DNA from: Nakamurella endophytica
Lineage (GTDB): Bacteria > Actinomycetota > Actinomycetes > Mycobacteriales > Nakamurellaceae
Assembly (NCBI RefSeq): GCF_014646215.1
Contig: NZ_BMNA01000006.1
Span: 62,001 to 126,000 of the forward strand
Length of the DNA: 64,000 bases
Direction: 5' to 3'
Made by a program: the position numbers and the translations under genes. The notes beneath the pieces were generated by a model. It did no database searches and was not told where the DNA came from. It saw only the letters and a list, made by a program, of their open reading frames with translations. The first letter of the stretch is position 1; the number at the start of each line of letters is the position of its first letter. Positions 38,956 through 47,578 of this stretch are shown here, one piece after another.

Positions 38956-39759
38956 TCAGGAGGCCGGCGGGGTGAGCACCGAGTCGATCAGGTAGACGGT
39001 CGCGTTCTTGGTCTGGACGCCGCCGCAGATCACCGAGGCGTCGCCGACCTTGAGGTCCTGGCCGGAGCCGGTCACCGTCACGGTGCCGCCCTCGACGGTC
39101 TTGTGCGTGCCGACGATCTGGTCGGGCGCGATCCGGCCCGGAACCACGTGGTAGGTCAGGATCTTGGTCAGCAGCGCGGAGTCGGTCTTCAGGGTGGCCA
39201 GCGTCGCCGCGGGCACCTTGGCGAACGCCGCGTCGACCGGCGCGAAGACGGTGAACTCGGCGCTGTCCAACGTGGTGACCAGGTCGACCTTGGGGTTCAG
39301 CTTGCCGGAGACGGCGGCGACGAGGGTCGTGAGCAGGGGGTTGCTGGACGCCGCCGCGGCGACCGGAGCCTGCGCCATGCCCTCGACGGACCCGGCGCCC
39401 GAGGGGTTGGCCTTGGCGTAGGCCGCGCAGCCAGGGCCGACCAGGCCGGCGGCCGCGGCGCCGCCCGACATGGCGCCCGACGACATACCCGACGACATAC
39501 CCGACGACATCCCGCCCGACGACATCCCCGACGACATGCCCGACGACATGGCGCCGGACGACATGGCGCCCGACGACATGGCGCCGGAACCCGTCATGGG
39601 CATCGACGACGTGGACGACATCGCCGAGCTGGACATGCTGCTCGACGAGTCGGCCGAGCTGGTGGTGGACGTCGACCCTGTCGAGCTGGATCCGCAGGCG
39701 ACGAGGACGACGGCGAGGGATCCGGCGGCGGCCAGGCCGGCCAGCTTCTTGACGAACAT
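38956..39759 (-). CDS. Fasciclin-domain lipoprotein, MPT83/MPT70-like
   Basis: 267-residue surface lipoprotein. The ATG at 39759 follows AAGGAGA. The signal ends in LVACGS (Cys22). A long Ser/Met-rich region with MSSG/MSSGA repeats (about 30-100) precedes one FAS1 domain (about 130-267): [29 protein letters not shown], and [14 protein letters not shown]83/MPT70 of M. tuberculosis are SigK-controlled, and here sigK is 4 kb away with a SigK-like promoter at 39863-39889. The Met-rich stretch might bind copper or act as a methionine-oxidation sink; that is inference. Confidence 0.93.
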   Translation of the reverse strand: MFVKKLAGLAAAGSLAVVLVACGSSSTGSTSTTSSADSSSSMSSSAMSSTSSMPMTGSGAMSSGAMSSGAMSSGMSSGMSSGGMSSGMSSGMSSGAMSGGAAAAGLVGPGCAAYAKANPSGAGSVEGMAQAPVAAAASSNPLLTTLVAAVSGKLNPKVDLVTTLDSAEFTVFAPVDAAFAKVPAATLATLKTDSALLTKILTYHVVPGRIAPDQIVGTHKTVEGGTVTVTGSGQDLKVGDASVICGGVQTKNATVYLIDSVLTPPAS

Positions 39760-39862
39760 GGTTCTCCTTGGGGTGCAGGGCGTTCTCCGCCCGCTGTCGA
39801 TCGGTGGACGCAAAGATCGTGTGTGGAAAGAGGTCCCGATGTACCTCCGGGGACTGCTGGTG

Positions 39863-39889
39863 TTTCGAGCCCGGTCTCGAACCGGATGG
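39863..39889 (-). promoter_or_regulatory. SigK-type promoter of fasciclin gene
   Basis: On the minus strand CCATCC (39889-39884), 15 bases, TCGAAA (39868-39863). The elements reported for mycobacterial SigK are CCATCC and CCGAAT. The transcript would have a leader of about 95 bases before the ATG at 39759. Confidence 0.75.
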
Positions 39890-40008
39890 GTCGACAGGCC
39901 TGACGGCGCAAGACGTGACCGGTTCGTGACCCGAGCAGCGACCACCGATCGCGGCCGGCGCGCCTCCCCGACGCGACGTGCGGAGCGGGACCGGCGGATC
40001 GCCGGCGG

Positions 40009-41673
40009 TCAGGAGACGGTGATGCTGCGGGAGTCGTAGCCCGTGGAGCCGCTCGGGAAGGGCGGCCGCACCGCCTCGTCCTGCACGGTGCCGTCCCGGT
40101 CCACGGCCCGCACCCGGACGGTGTGCAGGCCGGGCGTCGCCGTCCACGCCCAGCGCCACTGCACCCAGGTGTCCTCCGACGGGACGGCGCCCAGCTCGGC
40201 GTCCCGCCACGGGCCGTCGTCGACCTGCAGCTGGACCGCGCGGATGCCGTGCTGCTGCGCCCAGGCGACGCCGGCGAGGACGATCTGCTCCCCGGCCCGG
40301 TACTGCGCGAAGCCGCGGGGGACGTCGATGCGGGAGGAGAGCCGGATGGGGCCCTGGGGTGCCCAACCACGGGCGGTCCAGTAGGCCGTCTCGGCCGCGA
40401 AGGTGGACACCTTCATGTCGACAACCCACTTGCAGGCCGACACGTAGCCGTACAGGCCGGGGACCACCATCCGGACCGGGAAGCCGTGCTCGACGGGCAG
40501 CGGTTCCCCGTTCATCCCGACGGCCAGCAGGGCGTCCCGGCCGTCGGTCAGCGCGGACAGGGGCGCGGTGAGGGTGAACCCGTCGACGCTGGTGCAGAGC
40601 ACGCAGTCGGCACCGGCGGCCGGGCGGACCTCCGCCAGCAGGTCGTCGATCCGGGCGCCGACCCAGGTGGCGTTGCCGACCAGGTCGCCGCCGACCTCGT
40701 TGGAGACGCAGGTCAGGGTGATCGTGCGCTGGATCTGCTCGCGGGCCAGGAGGTCGTCGAACGAGAGCTCGAGCGGCCGCTCCACCATGCCGTGCACCTG
40801 CAGCCGCCACGCGTCGGTCGTCAGCGACGGCACCGCGAACGCGGTGTCCACCCGGTAGAAGTCGGTGGTCGGGGTGATCCACGGCTGCTGACCCTCGACG
40901 CCGAGCGACGTCCCGGCCGGCACGGTCTGTGCGTCCGCCGGCGCGGGCACCCGGAACCGGGCACGGCTGTCGGCGACGGCCGCCGAGCTCGGCACCCACC
41001 GGGCGAGCGCTCCGGCCGCCGCCGCGGCGACGACGCCGACGCCGGCCACCCGGAAGAAGTGCCGCCGGTCGGTGCCGGCCGCGCGGGCGGCGACCGGCGC
41101 GGAACCGGGCCGCGGGGACACCTCCGCCGCCACCTGCTCGGCCGCCCCGGCCGCGCCCGGTCCGGACGCCGGCACCGTCCGGCGAAAGGCCAGGACCAGC
41201 AGCACCGCCCCGGCGGCGCCGCCCAGCAGCACCGGCACGCCGTCGGCCGGCCCGGTGCCGGTGCGGGTCCACACCGCGGCCAGGGCGACGGCGACGAGCG
41301 CGCCGGTCAGCGCGAGGGCGGTCCGCGGGCTGCGCCGCGCCACCAGCCCGACGAGGAGCGCGACGAGGACCAGGGTCAGACCCATGCCGACCCGCAGGGC
41401 GTCCTTGTCGTGCTGCCCGAACTGCCGGATGGCGAACTCCTTGAGCCACTCCGGGGTGAGCTGGATGAAGGCACCGCCCAGCGCGGTCACCGGGGACGAC
41501 GCGGCGTGCAGCACACCGGCCCACACACCCAGCGCGGACAGCAGCTCGGCGAGGCCGATGGTGACCCCGACCGCGACCAGACCGACCGCGGCGGCCGCCC
41601 AGCGGCCGGGCAGCCACGGGCGCCCGGTGTCGTCACGGCGTCTGGTCCGTCCGGCGGCTGGTGCGGTCGTCAC
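40009..41673 (-). CDS. Membrane-anchored sulfite-oxidase-family molybdoenzyme 1
   Basis: 554 residues from a GTG at 41673. Five membrane segments in residues 20-165 and a cytoplasmic link precede a twin-Arg-like TDRRHFFRVAGVGVV and a further segment (about 205-230). The molybdopterin domain (about 265-455) has ITLTCVSNEVGGD with the Mo-ligand Cys, and GFPVRMVVPGLYGYVSACKWV. The C-terminal dimer domain resembles that of sulfite oxidase. It likely oxidises or reduces sulfur compounds outside the membrane. The GTG lies 7 bases after a SigK-like -10, suggesting a leaderless mRNA. Confidence 0.9.
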   Translation of the reverse strand: MTTAPAAGRTRRRDDTGRPWLPGRWAAAAVGLVAVGVTIGLAELLSALGVWAGVLHAASSPVTALGGAFIQLTPEWLKEFAIRQFGQHDKDALRVGMGLTLVLVALLVGLVARRSPRTALALTGALVAVALAAVWTRTGTGPADGVPVLLGGAAGAVLLVLAFRRTVPASGPGAAGAAEQVAAEVSPRPGSAPVAARAAGTDRRHFFRVAGVGVVAAAAAGALARWVPSSAAVADSRARFRVPAPADAQTVPAGTSLGVEGQQPWITPTTDFYRVDTAFAVPSLTTDAWRLQVHGMVERPLELSFDDLLAREQIQRTITLTCVSNEVGGDLVGNATWVGARIDDLLAEVRPAAGADCVLCTSVDGFTLTAPLSALTDGRDALLAVGMNGEPLPVEHGFPVRMVVPGLYGYVSACKWVVDMKVSTFAAETAYWTARGWAPQGPIRLSSRIDVPRGFAQYRAGEQIVLAGVAWAQQHGIRAVQLQVDDGPWRDAELGAVPSEDTWVQWRWAWTATPGLHTVRVRAVDRDGTVQDEAVRPPFPSGSTGYDSRSITVS

Positions 41674-41680
41674 GGCCGTG

Positions 41681-41707
41681 GTTCACCGCCGCCGGCCGCG
41701 CGGATGG
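41681..41707 (-). promoter_or_regulatory. SigK-like promoter of molybdoenzyme 1
   Basis: On the minus strand CCATCC (41707-41702), 15 bases, GTGAAC (41686-41681), then 7 bases to the GTG start. The -35 is exact; the -10 is less exact (TGAA for CGAA). Confidence 0.6.
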
Positions 41708-41797
41708 GCGGTGTCGCCCGATCGTGACCGGCGGCACGCCGTGGTCCACCGGGTCGGACCGCGCCGATCCGGGAGGCCGCCGGCCCGGCGGCGTCCC

Positions 41798-43486
41798 TCA
41801 GACGACGTCGAAGGTGATGGCGTCCCAGCCGGTGGCCCCGTCGGGCACCACCGGCGTCTCGGTGCCCGTCTGCACCGCACCGGTGCCGTCCGTCGCGCGG
41901 CAGTGCAGCTGGTGCGTGCCCTCGACGGCCGTCCAGGCGAACCGCCACTGGCGCCAGGTGTCGGCGGACACCGCGTCCGCCAGCTCGGCCGCCATCCACG
42001 GGCCGTCGTCGATCCGCACCTCGACGGCGCGGATGCCGCGGTGCTGCGCCCAGGCGGTGCCGGCGAAGACCACGCGGTGGCCGGCGTCGTACTGCGCCTT
42101 GTGCTTCGGGACGTCGATCCGGGAGGCGGTCTTGACGGGGCCGTGGTCGGACCATCCCCGTTCGGTCCAGTAGGCGGTGACGTCGGCGAAGCGGGTGACC
42201 TCGAGGTCGACGACCCACTTCGTCGCGGACACGTACCCGTACAGGCCCGGGACGACCATGCGGACCGGGAACCCGTGCTCGACCGGCAGCGGCTCGCCGT
42301 TCATCGCCACGGCGAGGATGGCGTCGCGGCCGTCGGTGAGCACGTCCAGCGGGGTGCTCGCGGTCCAGCCGTCCTTGCTCGTCGACAGCACGCAGTCCGC
42401 CCCGGACTGCGGGCCGGCCTCGGCGAGCAGGGCGTCCAGCCGGGCGCCGAGCCAGCGGGCGTTGCCGGCCAGGTCGCCACCGACCTCGTTCGAGACGCAG
42501 GTCAGGGTGACGGCCCGTTCGATCAGCGGCCGGGCCAGCAGGTCGTTCCAACCGATGGTCAGCGGCCGGTCGACCATGCCGTGGATGCGCAGCGACCACT
42601 CCGCGGTGGTCACCTGGGGCAGCGCCAGCGCGGTGTCGATGCGGTAGAAGTCCGGGTTCGGCACGAGGTACGGCGTCGCGCCGTTGACGTCGATGTCGGT
42701 CGACCGCGGGATGACCTGCCGCGACACCGGTGCGGGCAGGGTGGTGGCGGCCCGGCTCTCCTGCACCTTGGCCGCGCTCGGCACCCAGCGCGCGACGATC
42801 CCGGCCAGCGCGGCGGCGCCCGCCGCCCACCCCGTCATCCGCAGGAACCCACGGCGCTGCACCGGCAGCGGACCGGCCGGCACCGCGGCCGGGCCCACCG
42901 GGCGCACCGTCCCGACCGGCGGGATCGGCGCGTCGGCCACCGCGGCCACCGCGCGGTCGGGATCGGCGGGCGAGGGCGCCGACCCGGCCGCAGCCGGCCG
43001 CGCGACACCGGCGAACAGTCGCCACAGCACCACCAGTCCCACGGCGGCACCGACCAGCACCGGCAGGCCGTCGAGGGCGGTGGCGCCGGCCCGCACCCAG
43101 ACCGCGACCAGCGTCACCGCGACCAGCACCCCGACGGCGACCGCCGCCGCGGTCCGCGAGCGCCGCGCCCACACCCCCAGCCCGGCGGCCACCGCCACGA
43201 TGACCACCACCATGCCGGTCCGCAGCGCATCCTTGTCGTGCGTGCCGAACAGCTGGACGGCCAGGCTCTTGAGCCACTCCGGGGTCAGCCGGATGAACCC
43301 GCTGCCGAGCGAGTCCAGCGGCGACGACGGGACGTGCAGCCACCCCGTCCACTGGCCGAGCGCGGCGAGCAGCTCGGCGACGGCGAACGCGAGCGCCACG
43401 GCCACCACGCCGCCGAGAGCCGCCGCCCACCGCCCCAGCGGCCGGCCCGCCGCGGGGGTGCCCGGCCGCGTGTGAACCGTCGTCAT
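41798..43486 (-). CDS. Membrane-anchored sulfite-oxidase-family molybdoenzyme 2
   Basis: 562 residues from an ATG at 43486 with GGAGGAA upstream. It is a paralogue of the next gene downstream with the same plan: four or five membrane segments, RRGFLRMTGWAAGAAAL, then a molybdopterin domain with VTLTCVSNEVGGDLAGNARW and GFPVRMVVPGLYGYVSATKWV. The membrane and linker regions differ most, the catalytic core least. The tandem order suggests local duplication. It is divergent from sigK with a shared promoter region. Confidence 0.9.
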   Translation of the reverse strand: MTTVHTRPGTPAAGRPLGRWAAALGGVVAVALAFAVAELLAALGQWTGWLHVPSSPLDSLGSGFIRLTPEWLKSLAVQLFGTHDKDALRTGMVVVIVAVAAGLGVWARRSRTAAAVAVGVLVAVTLVAVWVRAGATALDGLPVLVGAAVGLVVLWRLFAGVARPAAAGSAPSPADPDRAVAAVADAPIPPVGTVRPVGPAAVPAGPLPVQRRGFLRMTGWAAGAAALAGIVARWVPSAAKVQESRAATTLPAPVSRQVIPRSTDIDVNGATPYLVPNPDFYRIDTALALPQVTTAEWSLRIHGMVDRPLTIGWNDLLARPLIERAVTLTCVSNEVGGDLAGNARWLGARLDALLAEAGPQSGADCVLSTSKDGWTASTPLDVLTDGRDAILAVAMNGEPLPVEHGFPVRMVVPGLYGYVSATKWVVDLEVTRFADVTAYWTERGWSDHGPVKTASRIDVPKHKAQYDAGHRVVFAGTAWAQHRGIRAVEVRIDDGPWMAAELADAVSADTWRQWRFAWTAVEGTHQLHCRATDGTGAVQTGTETPVVPDGATGWDAITFDVV

Positions 43487-43584
43487 GGTTCCTCCGCAGA
43501 ACTGAGTCGTCGTGTCCCGTCCAGTCTGCGCCGCCGTACCGCCGAGCAACTGGGCCGCGCAGCCAAACCTGCGCAGACGGGTGA

Positions 43585-43611
43585 AATCGTTGGGGTCCGT
43601 CCGCCCGATGG
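43585..43611 (-). promoter_or_regulatory. SigK-like promoter of molybdoenzyme 2
   Basis: On the minus strand CCATCG (43611-43606), 15 bases, ACGATT (43590-43585). It is back to back with the sigK promoter; one base separates the two -35 hexamers. It is the weakest match of the four. Confidence 0.5.
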
Positions 43612-43612
43612 G

Positions 43613-43639
43613 CCATCCACCCGACTGGGGGTGCCGAAG
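43613..43639 (+). promoter_or_regulatory. sigK: SigK-type autoregulatory promoter of sigK-rskA
   Basis: CCATCC (43613-43618), 15 bases, CCGAAG (43634-43639). A GTG at 43648 lies 8 bases after the -10, so a leaderless start is possible in addition to the ATG at 43729. Confidence 0.75.
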
Positions 43640-43728
43640 CACCGGGCGTGAACCCCAGGTCTGCCGGGACGGCCGCATCCGCTCGGGTCGTCTCCCTGAG
43701 CCGGGTGCGGCAGGAGAGAATGGCGAGC

Positions 43729-44346
43729 ATGACCTCCCCCGGACCGCATTCGCGCGGTCATTCCGCGGTGCCCAACGCGAGCCCTTCGCCACCGGCGGCC
43801 GGACAGACGCCGGAAGAGTTGCTCCGCCGCACGGCTGTGGGGGAGGAAGCGGCCTTCGCGTCGCTCTACGACCTGTTCTCGACGCGGGTGTTCGGGCTGG
43901 CCAAGCGGATCGTCCGGGACCCCAGCCAGGCCGAGGAGGTCGCCCAGGAGGTGTTCCTGGAGATCTGGCGCCGCGCCAGCCGGTTCGACGCCGGCCGCGG
44001 GTCGGCGCTGTCCTGGGTGATGACCCTGACCCACGGCCGCTCGGTCGACCGGGTCCGGTCGGCCCAGGCCGCCGCGGACCGCGACCTGCGGGTGGCCCAG
44101 TCCTCGACCGAGCGGGATGTCGACTCGGTCGTCGAAGCCGTCGAGGCGTCGTTCGAGCGACGCGCGGTGCAGCGCTGCCTGGGTTCACTGACCGAGTTGC
44201 AGCGCGAGTCGGTCACCCTGGCCTACTACAGCGGCTATTCCTACCGGGAGGTCGCGGAACTGCTCTCTGCACCGCTGCCCACCATCAAGACCCGACTCCG
44301 CGACGGCCTGATCCGACTCCGCGACTGCCTGGGGGTGGCGACATGA
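43729..44346 (+). CDS. sigK: ECF sigma factor SigK
   Basis: Sigma factor of 205 residues from the ATG at 43729 (AGGAGAG at 43712-43718); a GTG at 43648 in frame could be a leaderless start adding 27 residues. Region 2 is FASLYDLFSTRVFGLAKRIV and QAEEVAQEVFLEIWRRA; region 4 is LTELQRESVTLAYYSGYSYREVAELL then PLPTIKTRLRDGLIRLRDCL, a close match to mycobacterial SigK. It is followed, with ATGA overlap, by an RskA-type anti-sigma gene. SigK promoters precede it, the molybdoenzymes and the fasciclin gene, so it governs this cluster. Confidence 0.94.
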   Translation: MTSPGPHSRGHSAVPNASPSPPAAGQTPEELLRRTAVGEEAAFASLYDLFSTRVFGLAKRIVRDPSQAEEVAQEVFLEIWRRASRFDAGRGSALSWVMTLTHGRSVDRVRSAQAAADRDLRVAQSSTERDVDSVVEAVEASFERRAVQRCLGSLTELQRESVTLAYYSGYSYREVAELLSAPLPTIKTRLRDGLIRLRDCLGVAT

Positions 44347-45125
44347 GGCCCGATCCGCACCTGCTGACCGGCGCCGCAGCCTTGGACGCGTTGCCCGACG
44401 ACGAGTCCGCGGAGCTCGCCGCGCACCTCGCCGAGTGCGAGACGTGCGCCGCCGAGCTGGCCGGTTTCGTCGAGACCGCGGCCCTGCTCGGCGCCGTCAC
44501 CGCGGACACGCCCCCGGCGCGGCTCCGGGAGTCGGTGCTCGCCGCGGCCCGGGCGACGCCCCAGCTGCCGCCGGCCACCGGTCGCGTCGCGGACGCCGGA
44601 GCGCACCGCGCCCCCGAGCCCGCCGACCGCGCCGCCGACGGGGCGCCTGCACCGGCCACCGGAGCGGACGTCGTCCCGCTGCGCCGCCCCTGGTACCGCC
44701 GGCCGCAGGCCCTGCTCGCCGCGGCCGTCGCGGCCGTCGTGCTGGCCGCCGGCACGGCCGTCGTGGTGGTCACGTCCGCTCCCGACCGGGACGTGGCGAC
44801 CTGCGTGAGCACCGCCGCCGACGCGCGCGTGGTCGCGCCGAGCGTCGGGACCGGCGGCGAGGTGGTCGCCTCCGGTCAGTGCAACCAGGCGACCGTCACG
44901 GTCGCCGGCCTGCCACCGCTGCCGGGCGGCAAGGTGTACCAGCTCTGGTACCTGCGCGGGCAGGAACCGGTGTCCATGGGGGTGCTGGCGACGTCCGCCA
45001 CCGGGTCACTGCAACCGGTGACCGCGCCGCTGGCCGCCGGCACCACCGCGTTCGCCGTCACGGTCGAACCGACCGGCGGATCGGCCGCGCCGACCACCAG
45101 CCCGGTCTGGGTGGTGCCGCTCTAA
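44343..45125 (+). CDS. rskA: Anti-sigma-K factor RskA
   Basis: 260-residue single-pass membrane anti-sigma factor. The cytoplasmic zinc anti-sigma motif HLAECETCAAEL (His-x3-Cys-x2-Cys) is in the first 40 residues, a membrane segment is at about 122-142, and the external RskA domain has QLWYLRGQEPVSMGVL and TTAFAVTVEPTGGS. It holds SigK inactive until cleaved by regulated proteolysis in the related system; the signal may be redox. It overlaps the sigK stop by ATGA. Confidence 0.94.
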   Translation: MRPDPHLLTGAAALDALPDDESAELAAHLAECETCAAELAGFVETAALLGAVTADTPPARLRESVLAAARATPQLPPATGRVADAGAHRAPEPADRAADGAPAPATGADVVPLRRPWYRRPQALLAAAVAAVVLAAGTAVVVVTSAPDRDVATCVSTAADARVVAPSVGTGGEVVASGQCNQATVTVAGLPPLPGGKVYQLWYLRGQEPVSMGVLATSATGSLQPVTAPLAAGTTAFAVTVEPTGGSAAPTTSPVWVVPL

Positions 45126-45276
45126 CCGGCGACCGGTCCCGTGGCGCGGCCCGCGGCCGATCCGGACGTGGGGCACAATCCTCCCGGTCGCCGGCGCATC
45201 CCGGCGAACGCCCCGGGCGACCCGTGCAACGGGCCTGCCGGTCGGTTCCGTCCAGGGTGCAGGAGCGGGGGTCGCC

Positions 45277-45801
45277 GTGCACCGCGACGAGGAGGAGGCG
45301 TTCTCCTCGTACGTCGCGGCCCGCAGGGATCGGGTGCGGCGGATCGCGTTCCTGCTGTGCGGTGACTGGCACCGTGCGGACGACCTGACGCAGACCGCGT
45401 TCGTGAAGCTGTACGGAGCATGGGACAAGGTGCGCGACCGCGGTGCGTTGGACGCCTACGTGCGGTCCTGCCTGGTCCGGGCCGTGGTGGACGAGTCGCG
45501 GCGGCCGTGGCGTCGTGAGCGGTCGGTGGACGTGCTGCCGGAGGTCGCGGGACTGGACGACCTGGCGGAAAGGGTCGTCGACCGCGACCGGGTACGGGCG
45601 GCCCTCGCCGCCGTGCCGCCCGGTCAGCGAACCGCCCTGGTGCTGCGGTACTTCGAAGGCCTGGACGTCGCCGCGACCGCGGCCGCCCTGGGCTGCTCCG
45701 AGGGGACCGTCAAGTCGCAGACGGCCCGCGGGCTGGCGGCGTTGAAGCGGGAACTCGAACGCGCTCCGGCGCGTGGTCCGGCGGAGGGAGGTGCGTCGTG
45801 A
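45277..45801 (+). CDS. SigE-like ECF sigma factor
   Basis: 174 residues from a GTG at 45277. Region 2 is FSSYVAARRDRVRRIAFLLC and DDLTQTAFVKLYGAW; region 4 is PPGQRTALVLRYFEGLDVAATAAALGCSEGTVKSQTARGL. It belongs to the SigE/ECF41-like actinobacterial set, in which a membrane partner is usually coded next. It overlaps the following gene by GTGA. Its target promoters are not evident; the gene lies between the SigK group and purB. Confidence 0.92.
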   Translation: MHRDEEEAFSSYVAARRDRVRRIAFLLCGDWHRADDLTQTAFVKLYGAWDKVRDRGALDAYVRSCLVRAVVDESRRPWRRERSVDVLPEVAGLDDLAERVVDRDRVRAALAAVPPGQRTALVLRYFEGLDVAATAAALGCSEGTVKSQTARGLAALKRELERAPARGPAEGGAS

Positions 45802-46838
45802 CGGACGAACCGGTCGACCGGGCGGGCAATCCCGACGATCCGGCCGCGGCGCCGCTGGCCGCACTGTTCGCGGCGGCGCTCCGGGACGAGCCGCCCAGCC
45901 GGCTGTCGACCGAGGGCGTGCTCGCCGACGCCCGCCACGCCAGCACGTGGGAGCGGATCGACCGGCAGCACCGGCGCGACCGCGTTCGCAGCTACCTGCT
46001 CGCCGCCGCCGTGCTGGTCGTCGTGGTGCTCGGCGGGACCTGGGTGTTCCGCCACGGGGCCGTCACGACGGCCAACTCGGCCGGCTCCTCCTCGTCCTCC
46101 TCGTCCGCCTCCTCGTCGTCGGCTGCTTCGTCGGCTGCTTCGTCGGCTCTGTCGTCGGCCGCGGCGTCGGTGCGGTCCCCGGCGGCCGGGTCCGCGGGCT
46201 CCGGGTCCCGCGCGGCCGGCGGCTCCGTGGAGTACACGGGAGCAGTCACCGGAGGGTCGACGTCCGCTGCGTCGTCGTCCGCCTCGTCCGAGTCTGCGTC
46301 CGGGTCTGCGTCGGCCGGGTCCTCGTCGTCCTCGTCGGCCGGATCCTCCGGGGGGTCCTCGGCCGGTTCGGCGTCCGGCGCGTCGGGGTCCGGGGTGGCT
46401 TCCGGGGGAGCGACCAGCGGCGGTGCCGCGACGGCGTCCGCCGGCTGCCCGGTCCTGCCCGTCGCCGCGACGTCCGCGGCGGTGGCCGCGCGGCCGGACG
46501 GCGTCAGCCCGATCACCCGGCGGGCGGCCCGGTGCGCGCCGGCCGTCACCGGTGCGGTGACGGTCGGCTCCCCGCGGCCCGGTGCGCTCACGGTCACGGT
46601 GCGGGTGTCCCGGGCCGCCGCCGGCGCCTGCACCCGACCCGCGTCCGGCACGCCCTGCCGGCGCACCGGCGCCGACACGTACGCCTTGGGCTGCACCTCG
46701 CGGTGCTTCTCGGTGTGGGTCTACGCCGGCGGCCGGCAGGTCGAGGTCACCGGCGACACCGGCGTCCCCGGCCGGCCGTGGACGGACCGGGACGGGCTGG
46801 AGCGGACCGCCCGGGCGGTGCTCGCAGCGTTCGGCTGA
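45798..46838 (+). CDS. Ser-rich single-pass membrane protein, likely ECF sigma partner
   Basis: 346 residues from a GTG overlapping the sigma stop. The cytoplasmic part (1-66) has no zinc motif. One membrane segment (about 67-84, YLLAAAVLVVVVLGGTW) leads to a Ser/Gly/Ala stalk of about 120 residues (about 92-215) and then a Cys-containing outer domain with CPVLPVAATSA, ALGCTSRCFSVWVYAGGRQV and a C-terminal helix. Position and topology suggest a sensor or anti-sigma partner; I do not recognise the outer domain. The stalk is encoded by repetitive TCG/TCC codons. Confidence 0.8.
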   Translation: MTDEPVDRAGNPDDPAAAPLAALFAAALRDEPPSRLSTEGVLADARHASTWERIDRQHRRDRVRSYLLAAAVLVVVVLGGTWVFRHGAVTTANSAGSSSSSSSASSSSAASSAASSALSSAAASVRSPAAGSAGSGSRAAGGSVEYTGAVTGGSTSAASSSASSESASGSASAGSSSSSSAGSSGGSSAGSASGASGSGVASGGATSGGAATASAGCPVLPVAATSAAVAARPDGVSPITRRAARCAPAVTGAVTVGSPRPGALTVTVRVSRAAAGACTRPASGTPCRRTGADTYALGCTSRCFSVWVYAGGRQVEVTGDTGVPGRPWTDRDGLERTARAVLAAFG

Positions 46839-46911
46839 CGGCGCCGCCGCCGGCCGCCGCGCCGGCAGGTCCGTCGCTGCGTCACCGGGCGGTCTGGCAG
46901 CATCACGTCGA

Positions 46912-47466
46912 GTGGGGGACGAGTCGGTCAGCGGGGGGCACGACGGTCACCGCACCGTGCACGGCCACGCCGAGCCGTTCCGCTCGATGTGGTCCAGGGT
47001 GGGCGGCGCCAACTCGACGGCCGCGCTGTACGGCGCGGTGGTCGCCGCGGGCCTGCTCTCGGTCGCCGACGAGCAGGAGAACCCCACCGGCGACGTCCTG
47101 ATCGGCTCCCTGGGCATCCTCGCCGTGTTCTGGCTGGCCCACTCGTACACCCACGTGCTGGGCACCCGGCCGGCCGGTGCCGGCGGCACCCTCATGCGGC
47201 ACATGCTGCGGACCATGCGGCACGAGGCGGCGCTGGTGCTCGGCGGCCTGCCGGCCCTGGCCTTCGTCGGCGTCGCCGTGCTCGCCGGCCTCCGGCCGGA
47301 GGTGGCGGTCGTCGCGGCGATCGCCGTCACCGGCGTCGTGCTGACCGTCTGCGGCCTGGTGTACGGCCGCCGCTGCGGCGCCCGTGGCTGGGATCTCGCA
47401 CGGGAGACGGCGACCGGGGCGGTGCTCGGCGCCGTCGTGCTGCTGCTCGAGATCGTGGCGCACTGA
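46912..47466 (+). CDS. Membrane protein of unknown function
   Basis: 184 residues from a GTG at 46912 (an ATG at 46987 would give 159). Four or five membrane segments are predicted. The sequence has GGANSTAALYGAVVAAGLLSV, ADEQENPTGDVL, a possible LAHSYTHVLG membrane His motif and MRHEAALVLGG. I do not recognise the family, though similar proteins are common in actinomycetes. It lies after the ECF partner and before purB with no sign of coupling. Confidence 0.75.
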   Translation: MGDESVSGGHDGHRTVHGHAEPFRSMWSRVGGANSTAALYGAVVAAGLLSVADEQENPTGDVLIGSLGILAVFWLAHSYTHVLGTRPAGAGGTLMRHMLRTMRHEAALVLGGLPALAFVGVAVLAGLRPEVAVVAAIAVTGVVLTVCGLVYGRRCGARGWDLARETATGAVLGAVVLLLEIVAH

Positions 47467-47578
47467 GCGGGGGACCGCCCCGCGGACCGGTCGGCCGGCG
47501 GGCGGTGCACCGGCGGGCGGATCCGGCCGGCTCCGCGGCCGCGGCGGACCGCCCGCACGGTGCTGAGAGGATGGCGGG

